A stretch of DNA of 36,362 bases from an uncultured Bdellovibrionales bacterium (GCA_937903155.1 CALCZU010000125.1:1-36362), one strand, 5' to 3'; counted from the stretch's first letter, positions 7,798 through 16,291 are shown. Numbers and translations: made by a program. Notes: generated from the sequence alone by a model not told the origin.

Positions 7798-9868
7798 TCG
7801 TCTTAACCGACTTCATGAGCTTTTCTTGCGACCCGTCCGCTGAAATTGAGGTGTCTCGGGTATAGGCCCCGTCTGCATTTAGAACCCAACCCTGTCGCCC
7901 GTCGTTCAAAAGAATTTCTAAGATGCCGCAGAGCTTTCTCCGCAAGGCTGGATCTTCAACCGGAGAAATTGCTTCGACCCGGTCATCTAAGTTACGCGAC
8001 ATCCAATCTGCGGATCCGATGTAATACTCCCCTTCGGTTGGGTCGTCTTTTCCGTTTCTGAAATAATAAATTCGAGAATGTTCAAGGAAACGACCGATTA
8101 CCGAAATCACCGAAATATTTTCGCTTAAGCCTTTGACGCCGGGGCGTAGGCAGCAGATGCCGCGAACGATAAGTTTGATGATGACTCCTGCTTGAGAGGC
8201 AACATAAAGCGCTTCGATGATCTGGCGGTCCTCTAAGCTATTCATCTTGGCATAAATCTCGGCGCTTTTCCCTTGGGAAGCGTTGTGCACTTCTCTTTCA
8301 ATCATCCGCAAGAACGAAGCTCTGAGGTCAATGGGTGCAACCAGAATCTTTTTGAAGTCCCATTGAAGTGAGCGACCTGTGAGATAGTGAAAGAGATGAA
8401 CGACGTCGTTTGTGTATTCGGGTTTAGATGTGAAAAATCCTAAGTCCGTGTACTGAAGTGCTGTCTTGACATTATAGTTTCCAGTTCCCACGTGAACATA
8501 GCTTCGGACCTTATCGACATCCTGCCGAATGACGAGTGCTAGCTTACTATGCGTTTTGAGGCCCACGAGTCCATACACGACGTGTACGCCGGCTTTTTCA
8601 AGCGCCTGGGCGACGACGATATTTCTTTCTTCATCAAATCGCGCTTGCAGTTCGACGAGGCAAACCACTTGCTTTCCGGCTTCGGCGGCGCGGATGAGTA
8701 AAGGGATGAAGGGACTGTCTTCGCCCGTACGGTAAAGCGTCATCTTAATGGCGAGGACGTTTTTATCCTCGACCGCGGCGCGGACAAATCGTTCGACGCT
8801 GAGACTGAAACTTTCGTAAGGATGATGGACCAGTACGTCCTTGTGTCGAATAATGTCGAAAATATTTGCTTCGAGATCCGAAAAATCGCTGGGCATTGCA
8901 GGTACCCACGTCGGAAATCTTAAGTCGCTTCTTTGAACTTGGGAGAGCGGTTTCAATTGGTAATATTCGAGTGGAAGCGAGAGCGCGTACACGTCATCGT
9001 GGTGTAAATTTAATTCTTCCATCAAAATCGCGAGGATTTTGGGATGGATTTTAGGGCCGTGTTCGAGTCGAACGACTTGGGCGAAGCGTCTCTCTTTGAG
9101 TTCTTCTGCCACCATCGCTAATAAATCCTCAGCGTCTTCAGCATCTTTTTCGATGTCCGCGTTTCGAGTGACTCTAAACATCATGACGTCGATGATTTCC
9201 ATCCCGGGGAAGAGAGTATCGAGATGATTACCGATCAATTCGTAGAGACTTGAGAAGCGAATTTTGTCGCTGGATTCTTCAGAGGTCAGTCGCAGCCATG
9301 CCGGGAAAATTTGTGGAACTTTAATTCGCGCGAAAAGTTCTTCTCCATCGCTTCCAGGTGGCTTCATTAAAATTGCAAAGGACACTGAAAGATTTGAAAT
9401 AAAAGGGAAGGGGTGCCCGGGATCGACGGCAAGTGGTGTTAAAACCGGAAAAATATTTTCGAAAAAGAAATTTTTGAGCAAGTCTTTTTCGCTGGGTTGT
9501 AATCTATTCCAGGGAACGATTTCGATTCCCGCTTGCTCCATCTGCGGGAGTAAATCTTTTTCGCAAGTCTCGGCGAACTTATCGAGTAGAGGAACCACGT
9601 TCTTTCGAATGTCTTGAAGAGACTGCTGTGGACTTGTTCGCGAGAAACCGGATTCACTGACGCGAGCGATGAGCTGCCGCTTCAAACCACCCACGCGCTT
9701 CATAAAAAACTCGTCGAGGTTACTCCAAAAAATTTGTAAGAACGTCACTCTTTCTAGGAGAGGGTTGCGAGTGTCCATGGCCTCTGCCAGCACTCGCTCG
9801 TTAAACCGGAGCCAACTTGTTTCTCGATCGATGAATTTAGATTCTGTTACTTCCATGGCGCGGGTCAT
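7769..9868 (-). CDS. ppk1: Polyphosphate kinase 1
   Basis: A 699-residue cytoplasmic enzyme that reversibly polymerises the gamma-phosphate of ATP into inorganic polyphosphate. All PPK1 hallmarks are visible: N-terminal ETSWLRFNERVL, the metal-binding and ATP-binding Arg motifs (VLAIKMTLYRTG near 371-382), the autophosphorylated His440 in KTHSKLALV, VHVGTGNYN at 458-466, and the second essential His597 in EHSRIYYFRNG. Length is usual for the family. The start may be ATG 9868 or ATG 9856; neither has a good ribosome-binding site, and TATAAT sits directly over the first. A Pho-box-like repeat lies 42-59 bp upstream. The CHAD gene converges on its 3' end. Confidence 0.97.
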   Translation of the reverse strand: MTRAMEVTESKFIDRETSWLRFNERVLAEAMDTRNPLLERVTFLQIFWSNLDEFFMKRVGGLKRQLIARVSESGFSRTSPQQSLQDIRKNVVPLLDKFAETCEKDLLPQMEQAGIEIVPWNRLQPSEKDLLKNFFFENIFPVLTPLAVDPGHPFPFISNLSVSFAILMKPPGSDGEELFARIKVPQIFPAWLRLTSEESSDKIRFSSLYELIGNHLDTLFPGMEIIDVMMFRVTRNADIEKDAEDAEDLLAMVAEELKERRFAQVVRLEHGPKIHPKILAILMEELNLHHDDVYALSLPLEYYQLKPLSQVQRSDLRFPTWVPAMPSDFSDLEANIFDIIRHKDVLVHHPYESFSLSVERFVRAAVEDKNVLAIKMTLYRTGEDSPFIPLLIRAAEAGKQVVCLVELQARFDEERNIVVAQALEKAGVHVVYGLVGLKTHSKLALVIRQDVDKVRSYVHVGTGNYNVKTALQYTDLGFFTSKPEYTNDVVHLFHYLTGRSLQWDFKKILVAPIDLRASFLRMIEREVHNASQGKSAEIYAKMNSLEDRQIIEALYVASQAGVIIKLIVRGICCLRPGVKGLSENISVISVIGRFLEHSRIYYFRNGKDDPTEGEYYIGSADWMSRNLDDRVEAISPVEDPALRRKLCGILEILLNDGRQGWVLNADGAYTRDTSISADGSQEKLMKSVKTINLKTSSSL

Positions 9869-9909
9869 TATACTCAGAATGCGCTTAAAGTAACGTTTGG
9901 AGAGGGTGT

Positions 9910-9927
9910 CCTAACAGAATCCTAACA
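9910..9927 (-). promoter_or_regulatory. Pho-box-like direct repeat upstream of ppk1
   Basis: The plus strand reads CCTAACAGAATCCTAACA. On the ppk1 coding strand this is TGTTAGG-ATTC-TGTTAGG, a 7-bp direct repeat with a 4-bp spacer. The spacing and TGTyA core are those of the PhoB box (CTGTCAT, 11-bp period). It sits 42-59 bp before the start codon. Confidence 0.55.
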
Positions 9928-10007
9928 AATTGATTAAAGTATTAAATTTATTGGATAATATGATGGTGAAGCGGCGTTGTTTTTATTCAGACCCGAGTTT
10001 ATCTGCT

Positions 10008-10955
10008 CTATTTGTCTGGGTACGCGAATTCGTTTCCTGAATGCAGAGATCGAATGCCATCGAAATTGAAAACCTCAGTTTTTTTATTTCTTCCGATCAC
10101 TACACGGGACCCATCCATCGCGAATTGGAATGGATTGTCTTCAGCCTGCTTTTCGCCATTATAAAGATGTAAGGTTGGTTTTTCGTCCTTAGTGTTAGGG
10201 CTAGTGTTGACTGTCCTTCTTAAGAGAGAAAATCGGAGCGATTCCGGGTAAACGATTCCAGGGTGTTTTATGTCCTCTTGAAAAACTTCAACGAGTTTAA
10301 AATCCTTATCAAAATGAAGCACAAAAATTCCGCTTGGCGAAAAGCCATTGTGACGGCAAAACGTGTAATAAGAATTGTCATCGGATTTGACTGTGAACTT
10401 TGCGCCTGCATAATTTATAAATTGGTTTCGTTTAGTTGAGTGAATAAACGTGTCGTTAGGTTCCGGATTGTATGCTGAATAAATGCTATTGCACAGTTCT
10501 TTTCCAACCGCGAGGTTGGCAAGTTTAGACCCTGCTAAATCTATTTCATGACTTGCCTGTTGCCACTCCTTTGCGAGGGATAGAATCTTTTCGCTATTTT
10601 GTAGAAGACGATACTGATCGGGCCGTATTCCTTCCGGACTTTTCATTCTTTTTCGAAAATCCGCCAATAAAGGTTCAATTCTTTCACTGGGGATATATAT
10701 CCAAGCATCTTTAATATTGGGATCGTTCTTTATCTCGTTTTCGATCTCAAAGTATCGTTTCCGTTTAAGCACTACATCTTTTAAGATGTCCGCTTGCATT
10801 TTTTCGAAGTCTTTTTCGGGTTTTTTTGCGTAAATGTCTGAGGGAGCTTTGGGCCGATTTTGCTTGAGATCGGGTTCGTGAAGTCTTGGCTCCTGAGAGT
10901 ACATGAATGTTGAAGTCAAGAAACACAGTAGAAAAACGACCGGAATGGGTTGCAT
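10008..10955 (-). CDS. Secreted protein of unknown function
   Basis: A 315-residue protein with a signal peptide (about residues 1-20, FLLCFLTSTFMYSQ) and a Lys/Glu-rich, probably helical stretch at about 45-110. The C-terminal half is mixed, includes the segment YYTFCRHNGFSPSGIFVLHFD and ends near a GRNKKTEVFNFDG segment. No catalytic motif or known domain was recognised. It follows the GH1 gene by 47 bp on the same strand and precedes ppk1 by 139 bp, which contain the Pho-like box, so it may be the last gene of the PHP-GT-GH1 run. No clear ribosome-binding site is visible before ATG 10955. Confidence 0.7.
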   Translation of the reverse strand: MQPIPVVFLLCFLTSTFMYSQEPRLHEPDLKQNRPKAPSDIYAKKPEKDFEKMQADILKDVVLKRKRYFEIENEIKNDPNIKDAWIYIPSERIEPLLADFRKRMKSPEGIRPDQYRLLQNSEKILSLAKEWQQASHEIDLAGSKLANLAVGKELCNSIYSAYNPEPNDTFIHSTKRNQFINYAGAKFTVKSDDNSYYTFCRHNGFSPSGIFVLHFDKDFKLVEVFQEDIKHPGIVYPESLRFSLLRRTVNTSPNTKDEKPTLHLYNGEKQAEDNPFQFAMDGSRVVIGRNKKTEVFNFDGIRSLHSGNEFAYPDK

Positions 10956-11002
10956 TCTGCCATTATAGTGATCATCGCCTAAAAATTCTAGAAGCCAGCG
11001 CG

Positions 11003-12373
11003 TTACACCTTCTTAAGCATCTCCAAAATGATTTTTTCTGAAGGGGGGCGATTCAGAATTAAATGTTGTTGAATGAGGTCTCGATAAATTTTTGCGGAAG
11101 GTCGGATTTTTCTTTCAAATGTCGAGTAATCTATCGAAACCAGTCCGAAACGCGGGTCATAACCTTTTATCCATTCGAAGTTGTCGAGAAGGGACCAATA
11201 GTAATAGCCGCGAATATCGGCTCCCTTTTTAATGGCTCGGGAGACCGTCAGAAGATGTTCGAGAATATAATTTCGTCGATACTTGTCCTCGGCATCCGCA
11301 ATTCCATTCTCCGTGATGTAAATCGGAAGGCCATAGTGTTGAACAAAGTTCAGCATCCTACTCAAACCTTCCGGGTGAATTCCCCATCCCATGTCTGACT
11401 TGTCTTCGAGGGGAGAAGAGAAACTAATCCCCACTGGAATTCCGGGAACGCGCTCGTAGTGATCTGCCTTGGGCCGCCACTTCAGTTCTCCCCGCATGTA
11501 GTAATTGATTCCTATGAAATCGACGGTGCGTTTGCCGAGCGCTTCTCGAACGGGTTTCACTTGAGGCGTGAGTCCCATGATTCCAAAATCCTGAGGCCCG
11601 CCGGTCACTGCATCGAGAAAGCTTTGGTTATAAAATTTCCAGAAGACTTTTGAAAGGAGTCTCTCCATGGGATGCCATTGCTTCGATGCCATGAAATCGA
11701 CCATATTGTGGGCGATTCCCACTTGCAGAGGATGCGATCGCCACGCCCCTTTTCTTCTCTCGGTGTGATTATGAATCGCGCGGTAGGCTGCGACATGGCA
11801 CTTTAGGAAATTTCTGAGCGCTAAACTTAAAACTTTGGGATTATTTTCGGCGGGCGGCATAATGCCGCCTAAGTATTGTCCGATCACCAAAACTAGCGGC
11901 TCGTTAATCGTGCACCAGAGCGGAACATGCGAGCCCAAGACCTTCACAACTTTTTTTACATAACGTTCAAAGAAATGAACGTTGTCTTTATTGGTGAGTC
12001 CCCCGTTATCACTAATCCATTTTGGAAAAGTGAAGTGGTGGAGGGTGAGCATCGGTAAGAGTTTTCTCCTCTCGCACTCTTGAACGAGCTCCATATACCA
12101 CTCGAGTGCGTACTTATCCCATTGACCCTCTTGTGGTTCGAGGCGGGACCATTCGATGGAAAATCGGTAGGTATTTAATTTGAGTTCTTCGGCGAGTCTG
12201 AGATCTTCTTTATAACGATTCCAATGATCGGTCGCTTTACCGGACACTTGTTTTTTGTCTATCTTGCCTTGTTTTTCAAAATGCCACCAATCGTTGAATT
12301 TATTGTCGCCTTCGATTTGATGCGAACTTGTGGCAGCGCCCCAGAGAAATTGATTTTGAGTTTTAGTGAACAT
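11003..12373 (-). CDS. Family 1 glycoside hydrolase (beta-glucosidase-like)
   Basis: A 456-residue cytoplasmic (no signal peptide) retaining beta-glycosidase with the whole GH1 signature set: N-terminal FLWGAATSSHQIEG, acid/base Glu158 in CTINEP and nucleophile Glu355 in YITENG, plus YYWSLLDNFEW near the C terminus. GH1 enzymes cleave beta-glucosides and related glycosides, and some act on glycolipids. Its start overlaps the end of the glycosyltransferase gene by 11 nt, so the pair is co-translated. A role in turnover of the lipid made by that transferase is possible but only inferred. Confidence 0.93.
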   Translation of the reverse strand: MFTKTQNQFLWGAATSSHQIEGDNKFNDWWHFEKQGKIDKKQVSGKATDHWNRYKEDLRLAEELKLNTYRFSIEWSRLEPQEGQWDKYALEWYMELVQECERRKLLPMLTLHHFTFPKWISDNGGLTNKDNVHFFERYVKKVVKVLGSHVPLWCTINEPLVLVIGQYLGGIMPPAENNPKVLSLALRNFLKCHVAAYRAIHNHTERRKGAWRSHPLQVGIAHNMVDFMASKQWHPMERLLSKVFWKFYNQSFLDAVTGGPQDFGIMGLTPQVKPVREALGKRTVDFIGINYYMRGELKWRPKADHYERVPGIPVGISFSSPLEDKSDMGWGIHPEGLSRMLNFVQHYGLPIYITENGIADAEDKYRRNYILEHLLTVSRAIKKGADIRGYYYWSLLDNFEWIKGYDPRFGLVSIDYSTFERKIRPSAKIYRDLIQQHLILNRPPSEKIILEMLKKV

Positions 12374-13493
12374 TTGTGACGAGTCCCCCGGGGCGAATCT
12401 TTAAAGTCGAACCGCGCCACTTGACGTGAGTGCTCGAGCAAATATGAATAAAAAGTGGGATTGCGAGCAGCTCTCGGAAAATCCATGCGGGGATGAGTCG
12501 AATGTTGAAAGCGTTCTCCGCTTTCACAAGTAGAAAGTCGCCAAGCGCAAAAATAGAAAAATGGAGAATTGAAAAATAGAAGTTCGAGATTTCGAATTGC
12601 TGACAGATAAATGCGCCGACAAAAAATGAGATGGTTGAGTAAAAAATCGGTTCGAAGAGAGTCAAGAGAGGGGCTTGAGAACGGCGAATGCGTCCCCAAC
12701 GAAGGTGACGCATCCAGAAATCTTTAAATCTGTAGTGACCTATCCATTGCACGACCGGCTGACCGCTTAAGCGAACTTCTTTTCCAAGAAACTGAAACGC
12801 TTCTCCCGCCATGTAGTCTTCAGCGATGTAGCCGCCCAAAATAGAAAGCCCGCCGAAGCGCTCGGCCTCTTTTTTACTGAAGAGCATGGATTTTCCGATG
12901 ACAGTCGGATTGCCGACTTTTTGGCAGAACCACATCCATCTCGCGTAAAAAGTATTGAGAAAGATACTTTCGAGATCTCCTCCGAATTCTTTGGCGCCTT
13001 TTCCGACAACGACCGATGTGACGACGCCCACGTTTTCAGTCAGGTTCGCTGCCATTCGCTTGAGATAATCCTTTTCAACTCGAACGTTACTGTCGCTGAT
13101 GAGAATCCAATCGTTTTTTGCTTCGTGATAAGCACGCGAAAGGTTATTCACTTTGGGATTGGGCCCGATGATATCCGCGCCAATGAAAAGGCGAATGGGA
13201 AATTCCGGATTGCTTAAAATAAATTGATTTAATGTTTCGTAGGCGGCGTCTTTATCGCTGTCTAGACAGAGAATGATTTCGTACTCAGGGTAATCTAAGT
13301 CGATAAACGAGTTTAGATTTTGAACTAACTCTTCCTCAAGCCCTTTGATGGGTTTTAGAATGCTTAAGGGAGGGTAGACGGATTTCTTTTCTGGCTTTGC
13401 CGTAATATTACGGTAAGCCCAGAACGTTCCAAGAATCTGCACTCCAATTGAGAGCGTCCAAAGACAAATTGCGATGGAGAGGAGCAGCCACAT
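12363..13493 (-). CDS. GT2/GT21-type glycosyltransferase, HpnI/ceramide glucosyltransferase-like
   Basis: A 376-residue membrane glycosyltransferase. A long N-terminal membrane anchor (residues 1-26) is followed by a GT-A domain starting PPLSILKPIKGLEEEL. Catalytic motifs are in order: CLDSD (76-80), D134 in SDSNVRV, ED at 225-226 in GYIAEDYMAG and the (Q/R)xxRW motif RHLRW at 262-266. Hydrophobic C-terminal spans lie at about 275-345. This arrangement is that of ceramide glucosyltransferase-like GT21 enzymes and hopanoid-associated HpnI, which transfer a sugar from a UDP-sugar to a lipid. It overlaps the PHP gene by 86 nt and GH1 by 11 nt, implying one operon. The lipid acceptor is unknown; glycolipid synthesis under phosphate stress is inferred. 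Confidence 0.87.
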   Translation of the reverse strand: MWLLLSIAICLWTLSIGVQILGTFWAYRNITAKPEKKSVYPPLSILKPIKGLEEELVQNLNSFIDLDYPEYEIILCLDSDKDAAYETLNQFILSNPEFPIRLFIGADIIGPNPKVNNLSRAYHEAKNDWILISDSNVRVEKDYLKRMAANLTENVGVVTSVVVGKGAKEFGGDLESIFLNTFYARWMWFCQKVGNPTVIGKSMLFSKKEAERFGGLSILGGYIAEDYMAGEAFQFLGKEVRLSGQPVVQWIGHYRFKDFWMRHLRWGRIRRSQAPLLTLFEPIFYSTISFFVGAFICQQFEISNFYFSILHFSIFALGDFLLVKAENAFNIRLIPAWIFRELLAIPLFIHICSSTHVKWRGSTLKIRPGGLVTNVH

Positions 13494-14199
13494 TTTTCGG
13501 GACCTCTTGGTAGAATGAGAAGCTTAGGTTTTGTCTTTTGATATTTTCTAAAATCGATTGGGTATTTTTTTCGCCGTGAATCAACGTCTTCCAAGATTCA
13601 ATTTGATTGGGGCGATGGAGATCGCTACTGGCTATCATCGGATAGCCGGCATCTTCGACTTCTTTAAAGAGGTGAGGACCACTCGCCACTTCCCAGGCGT
13701 CGAATTTTTCAGCAAGCTCTTCACGTCTATCCCACAGATGAAAGGTCTGCTTCTCGTAGATCCTTGTCCAAACAGGGTGAGCGGCGATGGTGAGACCCCC
13801 TACATTATGAATTCGATCTAAAACTTCGGAGATATCACCATCGGGCGAAACCCATTCGGTAATTCCTAGCCCTAAGACGTGGGCCGAGCGGTGATTCGAG
13901 ATCGAGTTCTTTGTGATTTCAATTCCTGGGATCAATACCATGCGGTACTGATCCCAGGCCCGTTCAGCTTCCGTACATAAGATTTTTTGATAAAGAGGGA
14001 AGGTCGCTTTTGTCAGCGTGCAATTTAAATAGGCAGAGGCTTTTCCTAAAAAAGTATTTTGTTCACAGAGATGATCGGTAATTGCGATGGCGCCGAATTG
14101 ACGCTGACCGTAAAAGTCGACGATTTCGGGAATAGTCATCTTCCCGTCGCTGAAGGTGGAGTGAATGTGAAAGTCAGATAGGATATTCACAAGACTCAC
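13408..14199 (-). CDS. PHP-domain metal-dependent phosphoesterase
   Basis: A 263-residue protein with the four PHP metal motifs: DFHIHSTFSDG (residues 9-19), ITDH (near 40), GIEIT (near 91) and AAHP (near 139), then SSDLH (near 192). PHP proteins such as TrpH/YciV hydrolyse nucleotides or other phosphomonoesters and phosphodiesters with a trinuclear metal centre. No signal peptide is seen. The start is a GTG (14199), and no ATG fits near the first motif. Its last 28 codons overlap the membrane-anchor region of the glycosyltransferase in another frame. The divergent region to the olsB-like gene carries Pho-box-like repeats. Confidence 0.88.
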   Translation of the reverse strand: MSLVNILSDFHIHSTFSDGKMTIPEIVDFYGQRQFGAIAITDHLCEQNTFLGKASAYLNCTLTKATFPLYQKILCTEAERAWDQYRMVLIPGIEITKNSISNHRSAHVLGLGITEWVSPDGDISEVLDRIHNVGGLTIAAHPVWTRIYEKQTFHLWDRREELAEKFDAWEVASGPHLFKEVEDAGYPMIASSDLHRPNQIESWKTLIHGEKNTQSILENIKRQNLSFSFYQEVPKNVAAPLHRNLSLDALNWSADSWNVLGLP

Positions 14200-14279
14200 T
14201 GTGCACTGCGAATGTTAGGAGAGTTTGTGGAAATGCTTTTGATTCGGTTAGCGAAGCCCCCTTGAAGTCCTCACCAAAC

Positions 14280-14297
14280 CCTAATAAAATCCTAACA
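14280..14297 (+). promoter_or_regulatory. Pho-box-like direct repeat upstream of olsB-like gene
   Basis: CCTAATAAAATCCTAACA is two 7-bp repeats with a 4-bp spacer, nearly identical to the site before ppk1. It lies 39-56 bp before ATG 14336 and could also serve the divergent PHP operon. A single extra half site (TGTTAGGA) is at 14213-14220. Confidence 0.5.
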
Positions 14298-14335
14298 CTT
14301 TTCGACTAGGCTGCAGTGAAGGAATGGGAGGCATT

Positions 14336-15175
14336 ATGAATCCGGTGCATCGACAATCTTCTTCTATTAAAGAGTGGTTCGATCAAGTTTCTAATCATTT
14401 TCAAGCCGCAAGGATTACGCGCCTCTTCCGCCCTAAAATCCGTGTTCACTTCGAAAAATCAGGCTATCGCGTCAAAACGATCGAGACCAAAGCTGAATTA
14501 AGCGAAGTCATGAAGTTGAGATTTCAAGTTTTCCATAAGGAGTATCGCAAAACTCACATCCCTTTCGGAATTGATGTTGAGCCTTTCGATTTAATTGCAG
14601 ACCATCTGGTGATTCAGGATATCAAGACCAATAAGATCATCGGGACCTACCGCCTCATTAGTACCTTGTGGTCAGAAAAGTTTTATTCCCAGACAGAGTT
14701 TGAAATCTCTGATCTCTTGAAGCTCAAAGGCGAAAAGCTCGAGATGAGCCGTGCGTGCGTGCATCCAGACCACCGCAAGGGTTTTGTGATGCATCTCTTG
14801 TGGAGAGGTCTCACCGATTATATGACGAAGACCTCGACGCGTTATCTTTTCGGATGTTCGAGTGTTCAGACCTTAAACCCGCTTCAAATTGATAAGCTCG
14901 TAAATCATTTCTCGGCGAAAGAAAATCTTTTAACCGAGGTGAATGTCTATCCGAAGCACTTGAATCCTTCTCAGATCGCGCTGCTCACGGTATCGGATTG
15001 TTCAGAGGATGTTACAAAGTTAGTTCCGCCACTCCTCAACTCTTACTTAAAAGCAGGAGCAAAAGTCGCGAGTGTCCCGGCGTATGACTTTGATTTTCAG
15101 TGCGTCGATTTCTTCACAGTCTTAGATATGAACGATTTGACGGCAATGTATGAACGTAGATACGCGAAGTGTTAA
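14336..15175 (+). CDS. olsB: OlsB-like N-acyltransferase (ornithine lipid synthesis)
   Basis: A 279-residue GNAT-fold enzyme. OlsB transfers a 3-hydroxyacyl group from acyl-ACP to the alpha-amino group of ornithine, giving lyso-ornithine lipid. Family landmarks are present in order: FQVFHKEYRK, DVEPFDLIADHLVI, IIGTYRLIS, FYSQTEFEISDLL, EMSRACVHPDHRKG, LLWRGLTDYM, YLFGCSSVQTLNP, and a C-terminal LLNSYLKAGAKV...DFDFQCVDFFTVL. ATG 14336 is preferred because GGGAGG lies 4 nt upstream; ATG 14324 has no proper spacing. Ornithine lipids replace phospholipids in phosphate-starved bacteria, and the Pho-box-like repeat 39-56 bp upstream fits this. No separate OlsA acyltransferase is seen in the window. 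Confidence 0.82.
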   Translation: MNPVHRQSSSIKEWFDQVSNHFQAARITRLFRPKIRVHFEKSGYRVKTIETKAELSEVMKLRFQVFHKEYRKTHIPFGIDVEPFDLIADHLVIQDIKTNKIIGTYRLISTLWSEKFYSQTEFEISDLLKLKGEKLEMSRACVHPDHRKGFVMHLLWRGLTDYMTKTSTRYLFGCSSVQTLNPLQIDKLVNHFSAKENLLTEVNVYPKHLNPSQIALLTVSDCSEDVTKLVPPLLNSYLKAGAKVASVPAYDFDFQCVDFFTVLDMNDLTAMYERRYAKC

Positions 15176-15232
15176 CTTAATATTTTCAATAAAGATTTCG
15201 CAAAGCGGACGGTTCGTGTACTATTTTACAAA

Positions 15233-15868
15233 ATGACATTAGAAAAAGAACTTAAATACCTTTTAGACAAACGCGGGTATTCGAAGTTGATAACGACTAT
15301 CCGTCCATTTATCCGCGGACAGATTCGCCAAGACAATTGTTATTTTGATACCGACCAACTGATTTTAAGAAAACACCGCTGCGGATTACGCATCCGAGTG
15401 CAAAACAATCGCGATGCTTTTGTGACTTTGAAACTCCCCTGTAAAAGTCCTTCGCGCCAGATTCGAAGCTACAAAGTTCGACATGAATGGGAAACGAGAA
15501 TTCCCTTGCGCTCAGCGAGACTCATCATTGCAGGCAAAAAAAGCATTCTCACTCTTAGAGTGAAACCGATTCAGATCTTAAAGAAGCGCATGAAGAAATT
15601 TGATTTAGAATCCATCCGACCTCTTGGAGCAGTGAGAAATTTAAGAACCGTTGCTCAAAGCCCTGACGAACTCGAATGGGAAATCGACAAGTTTAAGATG
15701 TTCAAACGAAAGTTTTATGAGTTGGAAGTTGAAACGGATGACCCGAAGGAAACGGACCGAGTTGTGCGCTACTTCCTGGCTTTAAGCCATATTCCTTACC
15801 TTCCTTCTACGAAGTCGAAGCTTGGTCGCTTCTTTGAGTTTTGGAAGAAGAAGAACCTTTCGCACTAA
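15233..15868 (+). CDS. CYTH/triphosphate tunnel domain protein
   Basis: A 211-residue soluble protein. The ExExK signature of triphosphate-tunnel enzymes is at residues 4-8 (EKELK), followed by NCYFDTDQLILRKHRCGLRIR, FVTLKL, paired acidic strands LEWEIDKF and YELEVET, and a closing KSKLGRFFEFW. CYTH proteins bind the triphosphate group of nucleotides, thiamine triphosphate or polyphosphate inside a beta-tunnel with Mg/Mn. Long-chain polyP or PPPi hydrolysis and VTC-like synthesis are both known in the superfamily, so the reaction is open. CYTH and CHAD domains are often fused; here they are separate genes on either side of ppk1. The gene ends 17 bp before the mobile unit. Confidence 0.8.
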   Translation: MTLEKELKYLLDKRGYSKLITTIRPFIRGQIRQDNCYFDTDQLILRKHRCGLRIRVQNNRDAFVTLKLPCKSPSRQIRSYKVRHEWETRIPLRSARLIIAGKKSILTLRVKPIQILKKRMKKFDLESIRPLGAVRNLRTVAQSPDELEWEIDKFKMFKRKFYELEVETDDPKETDRVVRYFLALSHIPYLPSTKSKLGRFFEFWKKKNLSH

Positions 15869-15885
15869 TATCCTAGCTCGGTTAT

Positions 15886-16020
15886 AAAAATTAGAAATTG
15901 TGGGATCCTTTCTCGTTAGAGAGGTTTCTTCGGGATGTGTCGACATGGCGCTGCGGATCAGAGCGTTGCTATCTACTAGTCCAGGACCGCCGCAGCTCAA
16001 TCCCACAATTTCTAATTTTT
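15886..16020. repeat. 135-bp palindromic-end element, copy 2 (inverted)
   Basis: It begins AAAAATTAGAAATTGTGGGA and ends with the complement, TCCCACAATTTCTAATTTTT, giving perfect 20-bp terminal inverted repeats. The interior holds GCTGCGG/CCGCAG-type complementary arms (in the orientation of copy 3). It is the reverse complement of copy 3 with scattered substitutions. Confidence 0.88.
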
Positions 16021-16052
16021 CTGTCCTCAGTTTTCGTAGCGGCGTGACCGCC

Positions 16053-16088
16053 CGTCCTTGCGAGGAGCGAAGCGACGATGCAATCTCG
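16053..16088. repeat. REP-like repeat, left copy in unit
   Basis: CGTCCTTGCGAGGAGCGAAG followed by CGACGATGCAATCTCG. It is the reverse complement of the copy at 16913-16950 and of 711-746. Confidence 0.75.
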
Positions 16089-16220
16089 AAGTACGGAGAA
16101 ATGATTCACGATTCATTTGTGAGTTTTGAAGGAAAGAAGAATTCTACTTTCTCTCTTCTCATTTATTCATCGAAGTTTTTGCTGTGCGAAATCGACAAAA
16201 AGACATTGCCCCAATGATCC

Positions 16221-16291
16221 TGAGAGGCCACAAATAGCCAGCTATTAACTTATCGGTGAGGAACCCATAGAAGTCAGAAGTTCACTTGCGG
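16221..16291. repeat. Inner inverted repeat, left arm
   Basis: The shared core (TTATCGGTGAGGA, then GTCAGAAGTTCACTTGCGG) recurs in reverse complement at 16822-16893, and a direct-sense equivalent (on the minus strand) precedes copy 1 of the transposase at about 500-585. The arm lies in the transposase leader and could fold with the trailer in a transcript or single-stranded DNA. Confidence 0.75.

Noticed and set aside
12259..12699. 146-residue minus-strand frame across the GT/GH1 junction
   Set aside because: Lies within two well-supported genes on the same strand in another frame.
15233..15868. Full VTC4-type polyphosphate polymerase
   Set aside because: The ExExK and tunnel motifs support the CYTH superfamily, but the 211-residue length and lack of membrane spans do not single out the VTC4 polymerase.
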